Shown here piece by piece: positions 37,030-49,330 of a DNA stretch of 64,000 nt. The DNA is taken from positions 13,534,001 to 13,598,000 of the forward strand of contig CM057843.1 of assembly GCA_030068075.1 (NCBI GenBank). The letters are read 5' to 3'. The stretch's first letter is position 1. Each line of letters opens with the position of its first letter. The position numbers and the translations under genes were made by a program. Under the pieces are notes generated by a model. The model was not told the DNA's origin, did not search any database, and saw only the letters and a list, made by a program, of their open reading frames with translations. This DNA is from Paguma larvata. Its lineage: Eukaryota; Chordata; Mammalia; Carnivora; Viverridae.

Positions 37030-37180
37030 AAACCCTCAGCTGTACCCCTCTCTGCTGTGTGATTCCAGGCACGTCGCTTAGGGGCTCTGTGCCTCAGTTT
37101 CCCTTTCTGTAAACAGGGACTAAGAAAAGGGTCTCCCTTAGAAGATCGCAGTGAGGATAAAACAACACATTTGTCTACTA
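37030..37180 (-). repeat. MIR, minus
   Basis: 'ggctctgtgcctcagtttcc' followed by 'ctgtaaacagggac' and 'gtgaggataaaac', the inverted MIR. Confidence 0.78.
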
Positions 37181-37567
37181 TTGGGCCATGGGTTCTCCTT
37201 GGATAACCCTGTCTCTCCTGGTTCTGGAAACCCGCCTCGCATTCAGCGGGGTAGGCAATAAGCCTGGTCTCCAAGACTCAGGGACGCCACAAACCTCTCC
37301 CCAGCCCTCTGAGGTTGCTGTTACTATTAGGGTCTCCCTGTGGAGGGGGAAAGGGAGGCTCAGAGAGGGGCAGGGCTTGCCCTGCAGGTAAAGGAGTGAA
37401 GAAGGTATCTTTGATGGACGGGGGTGGGGGGTGGGGGAGGTGTGAGTTCCGAGTTTCGTGGTTAGATGTTATAAATGGCAAAAAAAAAAGAACCACAACA
37501 GCAAAAAGGCCCAGTGCGGAACCGCGTGTAGCGTATGCTCACATTTGACCAAAAAGGGGGTGGGGGA

Positions 37568-37758
37568 GGGGCGCCTGGCTGGCTCAGTCGGTTGGGATCA
37601 GGTCACGACCTCATGGTTTGGCGGTTCGAGCCCCACATTGGGCTCTGTGCTGACAGCGCAGAGCCTGCTTGGAATTCTCTTTCTCATTCTCCCTGCCCTT
37701 TACCCCCTCATCCTTTCTCTTTCGCTCGAAATGAATAAATAAACCTAAACAATAAAAA
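37568..37758 (+). mobile_element. can-SINE, plus, internally deleted
   Basis: The head lacks about 20 bases between 'cagtcggtt' and 'gggatcaggtcacgacc'. The CT body and 'atgaataaataaacc' tail are present. Confidence 0.88.
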
Positions 37759-38096
37759 TCTATGTGGGTAGATTTGCCTGTATGCACATAAAACAACCCT
37801 AAAGTTTTTAACAATGGACCGATCGCGTTATCTATCCCTAGGGAGGGGAGCTGGGTCCTCGGGTCCGAGGTCAAAGGGAACCTTTTGGTGGCACACCTAT
37901 AAAACACCTACAAGGGACACTTTGTGTGTTCACTCACCAATGCGGGCAGGGAGTGAGAAACAACTAGTTTAAATCGGAGGTTCGAACTCCCAACACCAAC
38001 AGGGGCCAGGCGAGCAAGGTCAGTGCGTGTAACGGTCCACTGAAGGAAGCGGCGAGTGATACAGGAAACAAAGGCAAATGGAAAATTACATTTCCT

Positions 38097-38268
38097 GGGG
38101 CGCCTGGGTGGCTCAGTGGGGCGAATGCCCGAATCCTCCCCAGGGTCGTGGGATCGAGCCCCGTGTCGGGCTCTGCGCTGACTATATGGAGGCTGCTTAA
38201 GATTCTGTAGACCTCTTCCTTGCTCGCTCTCTCTCTCTCAAAATAAATAAACGAATACATAAAATTAA
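38097..38268 (+). mobile_element. can-SINE, plus, short
   Basis: Head GGGGCGCCTGGGTGGCTCAG and a shortened body. 'aaaatta[c/a]atttcc' lies on both sides. Confidence 0.88.
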
Positions 38269-38299
38269 AAATTAAATTTCCCTACAACTTCAGCCCATT

Positions 38300-39056
38300 G
38301 ACAAGTCCTCGAGACGGGCAGAGTGACCTCCCTCTGGGAGCTCAGCTGTCTCCATGATGGCACTTTGCTACGGGCAAAAGGCACTCTTAGCCTGACCCCC
38401 CCCCCCCCTGGCCCCCCAGGACCCTGTAAGTCTACTTTAACATATAAACATTCCTTCGGAAACTTCCTTTATCTCTACCCCCCAAGATATATGCGGGCAG
38501 CCATACTCCAAGCTTATGGCCCCCTGATAGACATCTGAAGGGTCTCAGGACTGAGCTGTAACTGAACAGGAATAAATGACCTTTTCCTAGCATCGGCTAG
38601 CCCCTCAAGGTCCTGGAAAAGTTGTTTCCAAAATACCTTAGAGACTTCCACCGTCCCTAACACCCTCCCAACCTCAAGATGTGTAATCAGTCACCCGTCA
38701 CAACGCCAGCACACCTCTTTCTGCCCATGGGTCCTATCCCCACGCTTTAATAAAACCACCTTGTGGATTTTTTTTTTAATTTTTTAATCTTCATTCATTT
38801 TTGAGAGACAGAGCATGAGCAGGGGAGGGGCAGAGAGAGAGGGAGACACGGAATCCGAAGCAGGCTCCAGGCTCTGAGCTGTCAGCGCAGAGCCCGATGC
38901 GGGGCTTGAACCCACAAACTGCGAGATCATGACCTGAGCCGAAGTCATATGCATACCTGACTGAGCCCCCTGGGTGCCCCAGTAAAGCCACCATTTGGCA
39001 CCGAAGACGGCTCAAGAATTCTTTCTCGGCCATGGGCTCCGACCCCCTGACACTTC
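38300..39056 (+). mobile_element. Probable solo LTR of a class I endogenous retrovirus, plus
   Basis: The 3' part reads like an R-U5: AATAAA at 38749-38754, then (after a SINE) 'caccgaagacggctcaagaattc', ending near 'gacacttca' at 39056, with the terminal CA expected of an LTR. The U3-like part from about 38320 is C-rich ('tgacctccctctgggagctc'). No internal viral genes flank it, so it would be a solo LTR. The 5' boundary and target duplication could not be fixed. Confidence 0.5.
38768..38980 (-). mobile_element. can-SINE, minus, inside the LTR
   Basis: Full-length. TAAA[A/G]CCACC-type duplication at 38751-38766 and 38983-38998 (13 of 16 match). It splits the LTR just after the polyadenylation signal. 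Confidence 0.92.
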
Positions 39057-39884
39057 AAACCCCATCAGCGGGGACTGAGGCAAACGGAGGCAAAGCAGAG
39101 ATTGCTGCCGTATGAAAGGGCAGGCCCTGAGCTGTCCTTCTAAGGAGAGGTGGAAATGGGGTGGCTGGCGGGTGAGGGAGCTAGAGGTGACGATGGGGAG
39201 CATGACCCGGGGGTGGCAGAGCTGGAGAGAGAGGGAGGGGAAGGAGTGGGAGACACACCAGCTGACCAACCTGTTTGCCATTCCCAGTCCCCCTCTCCGC
39301 TGCTGCCTTCCACTGGAGAGGGACAGATGACTCCCTTTCCCGGTCTCCCTTGCAACCAGGTGTGGTTAGGTAGGTAACACAGTTCAGGCCGATTCATCTA
39401 AGGACTCTTGTTGGGGGTGGAGGTGAGTTCTTCCTGATAAAAGGGACGCATGCTTTCGATTAACCCTAAACTTAAGCATGCCTCTTTCTTCCCGTCTTAA
39501 ATGTGAATGCAGACGAAATGCCAGGAGCAGGAGCAGCTATCTTGTAAGCAAGAGGGAAAACTCAAGTGACTTGCACACCAGCCCGGACATCGTTGGCCTG
39601 ATAAAAACCAGGCCACCCAGAGCTGATCTCCAAGCTCACTGTGCTGTGCCGGGGGGTGGGGGGGGTGGGGGGGATCAACTCCTCTTCATCTAAATCATCG
39701 TGATCTCTTTCATGTTTTTCGTAGTCAAACATTCTTGACTTTACAGAAGATGGGTATTTGATAGAATTCAGAAGATGAGGGAGAACGGGAGGCTGGACGG
39801 GAGTCAGCAGAAGGTAAAGATTAAGGGCAGAGAGTTTTGTTTGAAGGTAGGGGCGGTCTGAGGATGTTTCTATCATAATAACGA

Positions 39885-40030
39885 ACATTTATGGAGCACA
39901 CGTGATGTGCGGGGCACAGGGATTCACAGAGACTGACTGATTTGTCACCACAACCGTCCGAGCCACGATGGATACTTTGGCCCAGAGATGCAGAGCGACC
40001 TGTCCGAAGGGCCACAGCGGGCAGGACGGG
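39885..40030 (+). repeat. MIR, plus
   Basis: 'catttatggagcacacgtgatgtgc' through 'cccagagatgcagagcgacctg' and 'ccacagcgggcagg'. Confidence 0.7.
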
Positions 40031-40469
40031 CATCACACAGATGAAGTCTAGGCAACCACAGAATCTTTGAGCCCTAGAGGGCCTCAGTCTCTCACTGCGT
40101 GAAATGGGGCTGATTGTCTCACCGCGGCGATGGGGCACCAGGAGCCCGCCATTCTGGGGGTGGCCCTCGTGAGGGCCGAGGCAAGAGGTGATGGCGCTGG
40201 AGTGGGGGGGGGTGGGTGCCGAGATGTCCCCGCAGGGTGAATTGGCATCTGCTGGCCCGGCAGGCCAGGGGTGGCCGGGCGGCGCTGTCTGGTGCTTGGG
40301 GTCAGTCGTGTGACACCTCCCCTTCTCTGTGTCCCCTCTGCCCTGCCAGGAATCCCGCCAGGAGCAGCGGCCACCCGCCGGGACCGAAGGAGTCTGTGGA
40401 TGATGGCAGCCGGGGACGGGAAGGGGGGGACCCGGAGGGAGCGGCTGAAAGGCTGGAGGCTCTGTGACC

Positions 40470-40560
40470 CCGCTGGCCCTCTGCGTGCCTCAGTTTCCTC
40501 CCCTGTAAAATGGGGCTTGAGTAGCACCTCAACCACCTGTCGAGACGGTTCATGGAGATG
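40470..40560 (-). repeat. MIR, minus
   Basis: 'cgtgcctcagtttcctcccctgtaaaatgg' is the inverted MIR core. Confidence 0.75.
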
Positions 40561-41570
40561 ACCGCAAGGCCACCGCGCGGTGCGGGGACGCGCAGGCAGC
40601 CGGGGAGTGGCCACTGAGGAGGCGCGTGGGTCCCTCCCAGGCCGGCCTCGCTCTGGGTCCGCCCCAGTCCCCGCCCCGAGCATTTCCGGGCTGGCCTCAG
40701 GAAATACCAGACCCCCGCCACTCCCCTCGGGGACCCCAGGGGCCTCACGTCACCGGCCTGCCGGGAGCTGCTGCTGTCCTCACCCGCCCCTCCTCCACCT
40801 CCTTCCGGCCGAGGGGCCTTTGCTCACATCTCCGTCCCCCGGGGGGCCAGCCCTCTCGGGCCAGACCTGACCTTCTGGCCGGGCGCCGGCAGAGCCTTCC
40901 CGATGGTCTGCGCCGCCCCCTCCCTCTTCCTCCAACTCTATTCCCGCTGGGAGAGGGCAGGCCGAGGGCAGGGCTGGGGCGTGGCGGGGGCCCTGGGAAC
41001 TGCAAGGCTCGGCCGCTGTGATGGGGGCAAAAGCCCGGGGGTGGGGGGGCGGATTCTGGAAGAAACCCAGAAGAGGTATCCGGGAAGCAATCGGGGAAGG
41101 CTGCCTGGAGAAGGTGACGTTTAAGTCCGGACTGGAAGAGCCAGGACAAGTGTTTCCGACAGTAATTCACTTAGTCGACAAGCCTTCACGGAGCACCTGC
41201 TTGGTGCCAGTCCCTGTGCGAGGCCCTGGGGTGCGGGCAGGAGGCAAGCAGGTTTGCGTGCTCTCGAACTTTGCAGCGGGGGAGCAGAGGAGGAGGCAAA
41301 CTGACAAACAGGGCACAGAGCTACTGACCAAGAGGCCGTGAGGGGAGGCGAAAGGGGCCTAGTGCTAGTCTGAGGTAGGCAGGTGGCCGGAAAGCCTTCC
41401 CGTCCGAGGAGAGGGCATCGTGAAGATGGCAGAGCGGGCCAATGCTCCGAGCAAGGCTTACTTAAGTGAAGACGGGGGTGCGGGTGGAAGGTTCCAGATG
41501 GGGAGACAGCAAGTGCCAAGGGTGGAAGTGGCGAGGACAGACTCGGGAGACCCTGCTTCTGGAGCGGAGA

Positions 41571-41584
41571 CCGCCAGGTGGCGC
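41571..41584 (+). promoter_or_regulatory. CTCF-like motif
   Basis: CCGCCAGGTGGCGC matches the CTCF core at 13 of 14 positions; the best site after the one at 35.8 kb. Confidence 0.5.
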
Positions 41585-41599
41585 AATGCCCTGGTAGCT

Positions 41600-41690
41600 C
41601 CATTTGGTCGACAAAGCCAGTGGGTCAGGGCAGTGAAGTCACTTGCCCAGGGTCACCAGGGGGAGAGCTGGGATTTGGGCCTGGGGTTCA
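41600..41690 (+). repeat. MIR fragment, plus
   Basis: 'gcagtgaagtcacttgcccagggtcacc' and 'gagctgggatttgggcc' match the MIR 3' half. Confidence 0.65.
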
Positions 41691-42242
41691 AGGACAGAAA
41701 CTGCTAACCACAGGGGGGGCTCCCTGGCTCCTTGAAGCCCGCCCCCCCCCCCGAACAAGGGCCAGCCTCCCCTGCCCTGCGGCAGCCACTGGCAGGCGCG
41801 GCCACCGAGGGCAGGTGTCGACGGAGGGGACGGCCAGCTGTTGGCGAGAGACGCCGCCCTGGGACAGGCGGCAGCGGAAATCTCCGTGGGACGGGGGCGG
41901 CTGTGGCGGCCGTGATGTGGTTTCTCCAGGGCCCCTGTGGTAACAGCCTGGGCCCTGTGCCTGCCTCCTGCGGCTTCGTCACCCACAGAGTCCTCGCGGG
42001 GGCCTGTTCTGGTTCCCAGAGCTCGGGCTGGGAGCCCGGAAGGGGCCCTCCTCAGCCCTTGGAGGCCTCTCTTTCCCTCCTGGGAGGCTGGAGCGGGCAT
42101 CCCGGTTCTGTAGAAAGGGAAACTTGGGTTCAGAGACAGACAGTGGCCCGGCTGAGGCCACACAGCTGTCCCAGGAGCCCAGAGCCATTGGCTCCTCCCC
42201 TTCCGCGTCCCGTTTTCCCACGCTCCTAAAGGTGACTCCTGA

Positions 42243-42446
42243 GGGGCGCCTGCGTGGCTCAGGTGGTTCAGGCGACCGACCTCGATCGGGTCGTGACCTC
42301 ACGGTTTGTGCGTTCGAGCCCCACCTCCGGCTCCACGCGGACCTCGCAGAGTCTGCCTGGGATGCTCTCTCTCTCTCTCTCTCTCTCTGCCCCTCCGCCA
42401 CTGGCATGCGCGCTCCCTCAAAATAAACAAATAGATTTAAAAAAGA
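42243..42446 (+). mobile_element. can-SINE, plus, diverged
   Basis: Head GGCGCCTGCGTGGCTCAGG, an extended CT tract and a 'ctcaaaataaacaaatag' tail. Confidence 0.88.
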
Positions 42447-42639
42447 AAACATCAAGACGATTCCTGGGATCTCGAATCCTCGTTCAGGTGGGTTTCGGGG
42501 CGGGGGGGCGTGCTAAAGGGAGACAGTCCTCTCAGCGTCCAAATGCGACCTCCCCCGAGCCCGGCACCCGTGCCCGTAGGACAGCCTGTAAGAGGACTAT
42601 CCGTGGCTTCAGTTTCTGGAGGGATCGCGTAAGGACCGC

Positions 42640-42800
42640 CTTCTAGCTCTGCCGCTTCACCTTCCGGGGCCCCAGGTTCCTCGAGGGCGAAACGGGATGG
42701 TGACAATGCCTTCCTCATCGGATTGGCCTGAAGGTTCAATGAGACGATACGGGGGGGAGTGCTTGAGTGGTGTCTCTGTGGGCTCCGCTCGTGTTATTAG
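42640..42800 (-). repeat. MIR, minus
   Basis: 'agctctgccgcttcacc', 'gaaacgggatggtgacaatgcc' and 'ggttcaatgagacgatac' follow the inverted MIR order. Confidence 0.6.
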
Positions 42801-45459
42801 GCACCTGCTGTATGCCGCGACCCTGCACAGAGCCCCGCGAGCCTCGCAGCCACCGGCGAGGCAGGTACTCCCACACCTCCGCGTCGCAGATGGGAGACAG
42901 AGATGTGACGTGTCGTGACGGGAGGCGAAGGCCGCCCCGAGTCTCACAGCTGGTGAGACGTGGTGTCAGGATGGAAACCCAGACCACGCTGACTCAGATA
43001 TCCCCGCCCCCCCCCAGCAGGGCGGCGGTGACTCAAGTTTGCAGGAAGAGGGGGAGGAGGGTGGCGTAAGCGGGTGCCAAGGGGAATCCAAGACCTCTGT
43101 TTTCTCAGAAATAGAAGTGCGTCTGGTGACGTCTGCGTACAGAATGGCCGAGGCCGTCGGGGCTGAGAATGAGCCAGGAAGGGGCCTGGGAGTCCCTCGC
43201 GCAGGCGGCTTGGCAAGGCTGAGGGGAGACGTGTGGTCTCTTCAGGGGCAGCTGGATTTCGACCCGGGCTCTGAGGCCTGAGCCTGGCCGTGGCCACACC
43301 CGGGGCCCGGGCCCTGGCGGTGTGGGAGACATCGGGCTGGCACGCACGGGAGTCCCCAGTCCTCCCTCTGGCCCTGCCCTCACCTGCTGTGTGACTTCAG
43401 GCCCGGGCAAGACCTCTCGGGCTCCCCGAGTGCGGGAGGGGAGGCGAGCGGCTGGGAGAAGCGAGCTCCCTGGCCGCCCTGCCTAGCAGGCTGTGAGTCG
43501 GCGGACTCAGAATTTGGAGGGCCCCCCAGTGAGGCCAGAGCTGGGGCTGGGGAGGGCCCGGACCCCCCTGGACGGGTGAGGGGGTGACCAGGGCCCCCTC
43601 TAGCAATAAGCCAACCAAGGCAAGGCCCACGGCCCACGACGGAGCTGGTGGCGCGTCCCTCTCCGGGGCCAACGCACCCAAAGCCGCGGGGACACCTGTC
43701 CTGGGGGTGATAGCTTCCTGCTGGGCCCCGGACCCCGCCCGTCGGGAAGAACCTGGACTTGCACGAGTGCGGCCTGGCCGCGAGGTCTCAGCACTTCTGT
43801 ATCCACTGATTCGCCAGACCTTTGTGGAGGGCCCACTGTGTGCGTCCTGGGGACTCCACCGTGACCAAGGCAGACACGAACCCCCACCGTCTCGGAGGGG
43901 AAGGAGATGACAAGCAAAGAAATCCAATCAACGCATAACGGAAGTCAAATAGCGATCAAAGCTGCGAGGCCCAGAGTGGCGGCAAGAGGCGTGGGGGCAG
44001 GGGGAAGAGGGACCGTCGTGGTGATCTGGGAGGATCCACGGAGCACTGGGCCGGAGGGGAGGGAGGACAGGGCATCTGGATGTCTGGGGGAGGGCACTGC
44101 AGGCAGAGGAGGCTTGGGGGCAGGGCAGGGCCTTTTAGCCATGGGCGGGGCTTCCGATTTGATTCTAAGGGTCCTGCAAAGTCCTGGGAGGGTCTGAAGG
44201 GGGTGACACGGTCTCCTTCGGTCTTCCCAGCGCCGCCCCCCCCCCCACCAGCAAGGGACGGCGCCCCTGCATCGTGGCGGGGAAGCTGAGCTCTGAGAGC
44301 ATCCCCGAGCAAGTCCGAGGCCTTTGTCCCAAGCTCCCAAATCCGCTGTTTATGTGAGGCGCTGGGCGCAGCTCCAAGCCCTAGCGAAGCTTGCAGGGGC
44401 TGGTCCCAGCCTTCCCTCAAGAAGCTACCAGACCACAGGGGGACAGAAACTAAACGGTGCGTCCTCACTCGGGGAACAGATACTAGGAGGGTCTGTGGCC
44501 AGAGAAGGCCGTGAGCATGGCCGTCGAGGCGGGATGCCTGCCGAAATCCTAAAATCCTTAGCCAGGTCACCTGCTAGACGGGGGCCTGAGGGCCGGAGAG
44601 GGAACTCCAGGCGCAGGGAACAGCATTACAGGGAACGGCAGAGGGCAATCCCTCCCTTTCCCCCTCCTGAGCTCAGTTTCCTAATCCATTCAAAGGGGGA
44701 TCTCAAGGAAGCATCAGACCGGGGATGGGCAGGGGCCCGGGGAGGGCCTGCGGCTGGTGGGGGAGGTCCCGACGGGCCCACGTGTCCCTCCTGCCGTTGA
44801 GTGTGTGGGAGGCTCTGCTCCAACAGCCCAGACAGAACGGAGATACAATTTTGTTCCCATCTTTCCGCTCCGGCCCCTCCTCGGCCAAGCGCACTTACAA
44901 ACACTAGTAACAATGTTGCTTCATGTCCTTAACTTGAATTTCCTCGGGATTGAAGAAGGGAGTGGAGAGAAGAAAAGAAGGGAGGGAGGAAATAAGGAAG
45001 GAAAGACAGGAAAAAAGGATTTGAAGTTTTTTGGTTGTTTTTTTGGGTTTTGTTTTGTTTTGTTTTGTTTTGTTTTTGCCTTTTTCCGGGCTAAAATGGC
45101 CCCGACCTTTGCATTCTGTCACCCCTTGAGTCGCTGGCCTCCTGTCCCCTTTGACCACCCTGCCCCCCCCCCCATGCCTTGGCTTTTTAACTGCTGTGTC
45201 TGTACCAGCCTCCCCCACAGCTCGGTGGCCCCCGGGGACACTGATGCCGCGGCCCCAGTTCGCAGCAGCACAGTCGGGCTCAGGGAAGGAAGGCTGAGTG
45301 GAGGAGTGGAGGGGAGTGGGAGGAGCAGGGGGCAGGGAGAACCGGTCTGGCGATGGGTTCCAGGTCTCAGGAGAGACTGGTAGATCCTGACAGTCCAGCC
45401 TAGGGGCCTGGGCCCAGGGCCCTGCTGGCATTCTTCCGACAACACGGAGCTAGGAGTTT

Positions 45460-45655
45460 ATGTGGGCCTACTCTGCTCTAGGCCTTGGCCTAGCTGCTGG
45501 CCGTCTGCCATCCGACCATCACCAAGCAGGGATTGTTACTATTGGCCCCATTGTACAGGTAAGGAAGCTCGAGGCTGGGAGAGAGGAGCAGGGAGTTGCC
45601 GAGATCACCTAGCTGGGGAGTGACCCAGTCTGGATTCGAATCCGGGCCTCTCTGT
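45460..45655 (+). repeat. MIR, plus
   Basis: 'ccattgtacaggtaaggaagctcgaggctgg' and 'gccgagatcacctagctggggagtg' cover most of the MIR. Confidence 0.75.
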
Positions 45656-46084
45656 CCCCGGGACCCCTCTTTTCCACCCCCGATATGCCCCCTCTAAGGG
45701 GCCGGGTTATGGACATGTCTTTGCAAACAGGAGAGAATCCAAATGGAAAAGGCGGGGAAGTTAAGCAATGTTCCCAACGTAGCGCAGAACTGTATTCCTC
45801 TCGGCTTCTAGAAAGTTCTGGATGCTCTTAGGGCTTCGATATTTTCATCTGTGAAAGGGGCCAGTCACCTTGCCTGGCCTCCCCCTCGCCTACTGTGAGA
45901 ATACTGTGGGCAGGGCCCAGCCTCATGAGCGCGGTGGTGTCTCCTGATTCTCTGGGAATCGGCTGGGTTTGGGGTTTGTGCAGCTTTGTGCCGCCCAACA
46001 CGCGTGCACACACGTTTCCTTGCTGCACAGCACTCGCGTGTCTCCTGTAATCTGGGCCTCGCGTAAAGTGGACAAGGCAGGCGT

Positions 46085-46175
46085 TATCACTGCCCTGTCC
46101 ATTTTACAGTCCGGAAAACCGAGGCTCAGAAAGGCAGAGCGATATGCTGAGGTGACACAGCCGCTGACTCCCTGG
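46085..46175 (+). repeat. MIR, plus
   Basis: 'ccattttacagtccggaaaaccgaggctcag' then 'gctgaggtgacacagccgc'. Confidence 0.75.
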
Positions 46176-46417
46176 CCCCCTGCTCTTGGGGATTCCAAAT
46201 CCCGTGGCTTCGCACCCAGCACTGTCGCGTGAGCTCCCCCGCAGGCTTCTCAGCCTGCCCGCGTCCCCCTGGCCTCCTCGGGAATCTTCCAGGCTGCAGG
46301 CTCTCACCTCAAGCCCCTCTGTTTTTCTTCTGGGGAGGAAGGAAGGGGATCAGGACTCCAAAAATGGAGAGGAAAGCCAGGCGCAGAGCAACAGGTCACC
46401 CTGAGCACCTGCCCCCG

Positions 46418-46431
46418 GTGCCCTCTCGTGG
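46418..46431 (-). promoter_or_regulatory. CTCF-like motif, minus
   Basis: The reverse complement reads CCACGAGAGGGCAC, 13 of 14 positions of the CTCF core. It points opposite to the sites at 35.8 and 41.6 kb. Confidence 0.45.
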
Positions 46432-47097
46432 CTCTGGCAGAGGCCTCGTGATGGGTACAGTGTCGGGGTGACAAAACCCATATGACAGGTTGGAAAACTT
46501 GGGTCTGCCAAAAGGCTAAATGGCTCGATGATTGAAGGAGCTAGGATTTGAAGCCTGGCTTGCTGACTCCCAACGTCGTGCCCTTGGCATTGGAGGGGCC
46601 CGCACCCCGAGAGTTGACCGTCCTCTCGGTCATTTGGACTTTTTGCCCAAAATGATTAGCCGACGCTGACAGAAGAGTGTGACGCGGGCCCGGAGGGACC
46701 CAGGGCGGGGCATGGTCCCCGGAACGATGATATCGTCTGTTTCCACCTCTTTGTATCAAAGGCAGCAGCATTTTAGGGGTACGAGCAGCGCGTGGTTGGC
46801 TCTCACACCTGAAACGTGGTTGGGAGGGCACTAGGTGAATGCAACTAAGGTTTAAACGTGACTTTAACAAGCGTTTATTCAGATCCGAGTTGATGTCAGG
46901 AACTAGCGGAGAAGCGCCCCGAATGGGCCTAAGAGTTGCCACGAGGGGTTTGCTACAATCCTTATGAATGACTTGCCCGGAGGCGCGGGGTGGGGACAGT
47001 CATTTCCTGACCTGGGATTGACCAGGTATCACGTGGAGGTCCTCAGTCACGAGCCAAAGAAATGGATTCTGATTGACTAAAGAAAAACGAGGAAGGA

Positions 47098-47320
47098 GGG
47101 GCGCCTGGATGGCTCAGTCAAGGTTAAGCGGCCGACTTCGGCTCAGGTCATGATCTCTCGGTCTGTGAGTTCGAGCCCCGCGTTGGGTTCTGTGCTGCTG
47201 GCTCGGAGCCTGGAGCCTGCTTCCGATTCTGTATCTCCCCCTCTCTCTGCCCTTCCCTTGCTCACGCTCTGTTTCTATGTCTCTCAAAAATAAAAAACAT
47301 TAAAAATTTTTTTTAAAAAA
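47098..47320 (+). mobile_element. can-SINE, plus
   Basis: Full-length copy with a 2-base insertion in 'cagtcaaggttaagc'; 'ggaagga' flanks both sides. Confidence 0.92.
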
Positions 47321-47460
47321 GTGGAAGGAAATGGAGTAGCCCAGAAGGTCAAGGGCGAGGCCTGGAAAGGCCACCACCCAAGGCAGCTCCAGGATCTCAG
47401 AAGTGAGGATTGATGGGCATGGTTCTGAGGCCGACACTGCTCTAGGGTGGTTCCTGAGGG

Positions 47461-47503
47461 CAGGACAGACGCTGGGTTGGGCAGGACAGACGCTGGGTTG
47501 GGC
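47461..47503 (+). repeat. 21-bp tandem duplication
   Basis: The unit CAGGACAGACGCTGGGTTGGG is present twice, identical, head to tail. Confidence 0.9.
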
Positions 47504-47654
47504 AGCTAATCCAATGCAGGACCCCTCCGGGTGGCTAGGATGTTGGCTAATATCCAAATTCCCAGAGGTATTACCTGCAGCTGGCCAGCGAGGGCTGTGT
47601 GGACAAGAATTTTGCAAAGGCAGACTTCAAACCTTACCTTTTTGTAAATGTTTG

Positions 47655-47854
47655 TAAATTTTATTTTTGAAAGTTATTTATTTATTTTGACAGAGAGAGA
47701 GAGAGAGAGCGAGAGCAGGGCAGGGTGGGGCGGGTAGGGTGCAGAGAGAATCCCAAGCAGGCTCTGCGCTGCCAGCTCAGAGCCCAACACGGGGGACTTT
47801 CCCACAAACCGTGAGATCCTGACCTGAGTCGGATGCTCAACCCCCCAGGCGCCC
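47655..47854 (-). mobile_element. can-SINE, minus, diverged
   Basis: Inverted copy with a GA-rich body. The left flank 'tcaaaccttaccttt' resembles the right flank 'tcaaatgttactttg'. Confidence 0.85.
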
Positions 47855-48642
47855 TCAAATGTTACTTTGGCCTGAGAACCCAATATAGATTGGGGATAGC
47901 TGGCATCACAGTCGCCTATAGACAAGACTCCAGAACTGCGCTCGGGGAGCCTCTATATAAGGAACTTTGCACCGGAGCGCCAAGACCTATACAATCGCGG
48001 ACGCACGTTGTATGTAGCATTGTTTCTAGAAACAGAATGCAGCGATAATGTCCTCCATTCGCCGGAGACTGGTTACATACACTAAGCCATTGTGAATGAG
48101 GCAGTTCTTTTCATGTTGACACGGAAGAATCACCAGGAGATATGCTATAAAGTGAAAAGAGCCCAAGGCGATGCATTGAGGAAGCTGTGTGTAGAGGTTG
48201 GAGGAGGTACGGATACATATAAGCCTGTAAGCAGCTAGAGGATCCAGCTCCAAGGGTGAGTCCTGAGTGGCCTAAGCCAATCGCCTCAATTCCTGGCCTC
48301 ACGTTCCCCTCGGCTGGCTCAGGGATGAGCAGGCAATCCAAGTTCTTCCAATCGCAGGAAGCCGTGGGTATTGGTTTGCTGGTTGGGAGAAAGAGAGATC
48401 TGTTTGCTTCGGGGAGTGTGGCTACAGAAGGGGGACACGGATCTGCTGCAGCCAATTTACAGCCAGTCGAGAGAGACACCAGCCAAGGAAAATGATGACA
48501 CCCCTAGGGGCCATATGGCTTATGTCAAGGGAATGGAGCTAGAACCTTGATCATACTGCTCCTGAAGCCCTAGCTCTGGAGATTTTAGTTAAATGAGCTC
48601 ATCGATTCCAGATTTTACTTAAGCCACTTTGAGTTTGCTTTT

Positions 48643-48846
48643 CTTTTTTTAAATGTTTATTCACTTTTGAGAGACAGAGTGCAAGCGGAGGAGGGGCAGA
48701 GAGAGAGGGAGACACAGAATCCGAAGCAGGCTCCAGGCTCTGAGCCGTCAGCACAGAGCCCGACATGGGGCTCGAACCTACGAACTATGAGATCATGACC
48801 TGAGCCGAAGTCGGATGCTTAACCGGCTGAGCCACCCCGGTGCCCC
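48643..48846 (-). mobile_element. can-SINE, minus
   Basis: Full-length inverted copy from a T-rich tail to 'gccaccccggtgcccc'. Confidence 0.93.
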
Positions 48847-49199
48847 ATCTCTGTGTTCCTTTCATTCTCAGGGTGGGTCTCCGAGTGTGGAGCTGCTCCA
48901 GCCTTAAGTCCTACTAGCTCAGCAACTTAATGGGAGGAGCAGCTTCCTGTCTTTCAATGGTTTCTGCGAAAATCCTGGGCTTGAGTCTTGGCCCGTTTTT
49001 AGTCCTGTGCCCTTCCTGAACCAATCACTGTGACCAGGAGAGCGCTCTGATTGGCTTAGGCTTTGTCATACACCCTCCCCTGGAGCTGGAGGGAGGGGGC
49101 AATCTCTCCCCGCTCGGCCCATTCAGATTCCTCTCAAGAGGTTAGCTTGTAATCTGATAAGCTTGGGTTTTCCAATATTGCCTTTCCGCCTTGTGATCA

Positions 49200-49330
49200 T
49201 GGAGAGATAATCGAATCTCATCTACAAAATGGGGATGAAGATGGTCTCAAACTCAAGGTTATTATTAAGAGGAAATGAGATAACCCCTGCAAAGCATTAT
49301 TGTTATCGGTATGATTACTATTTCCTAACT
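49200..49330 (-). repeat. MIR, minus
   Basis: 'tcatctacaaaatggggatgaag' and 'gaggaaatgagataacccctgc' follow the inverted MIR. Confidence 0.65.

Noticed and set aside
43956..44570. 204-residue minus-strand open frame, with similar ones at 40084-40683 and 41639-42163
   Set aside because: Pro/Ser/Arg-rich with competing frames on the other strand, no splice or domain support.
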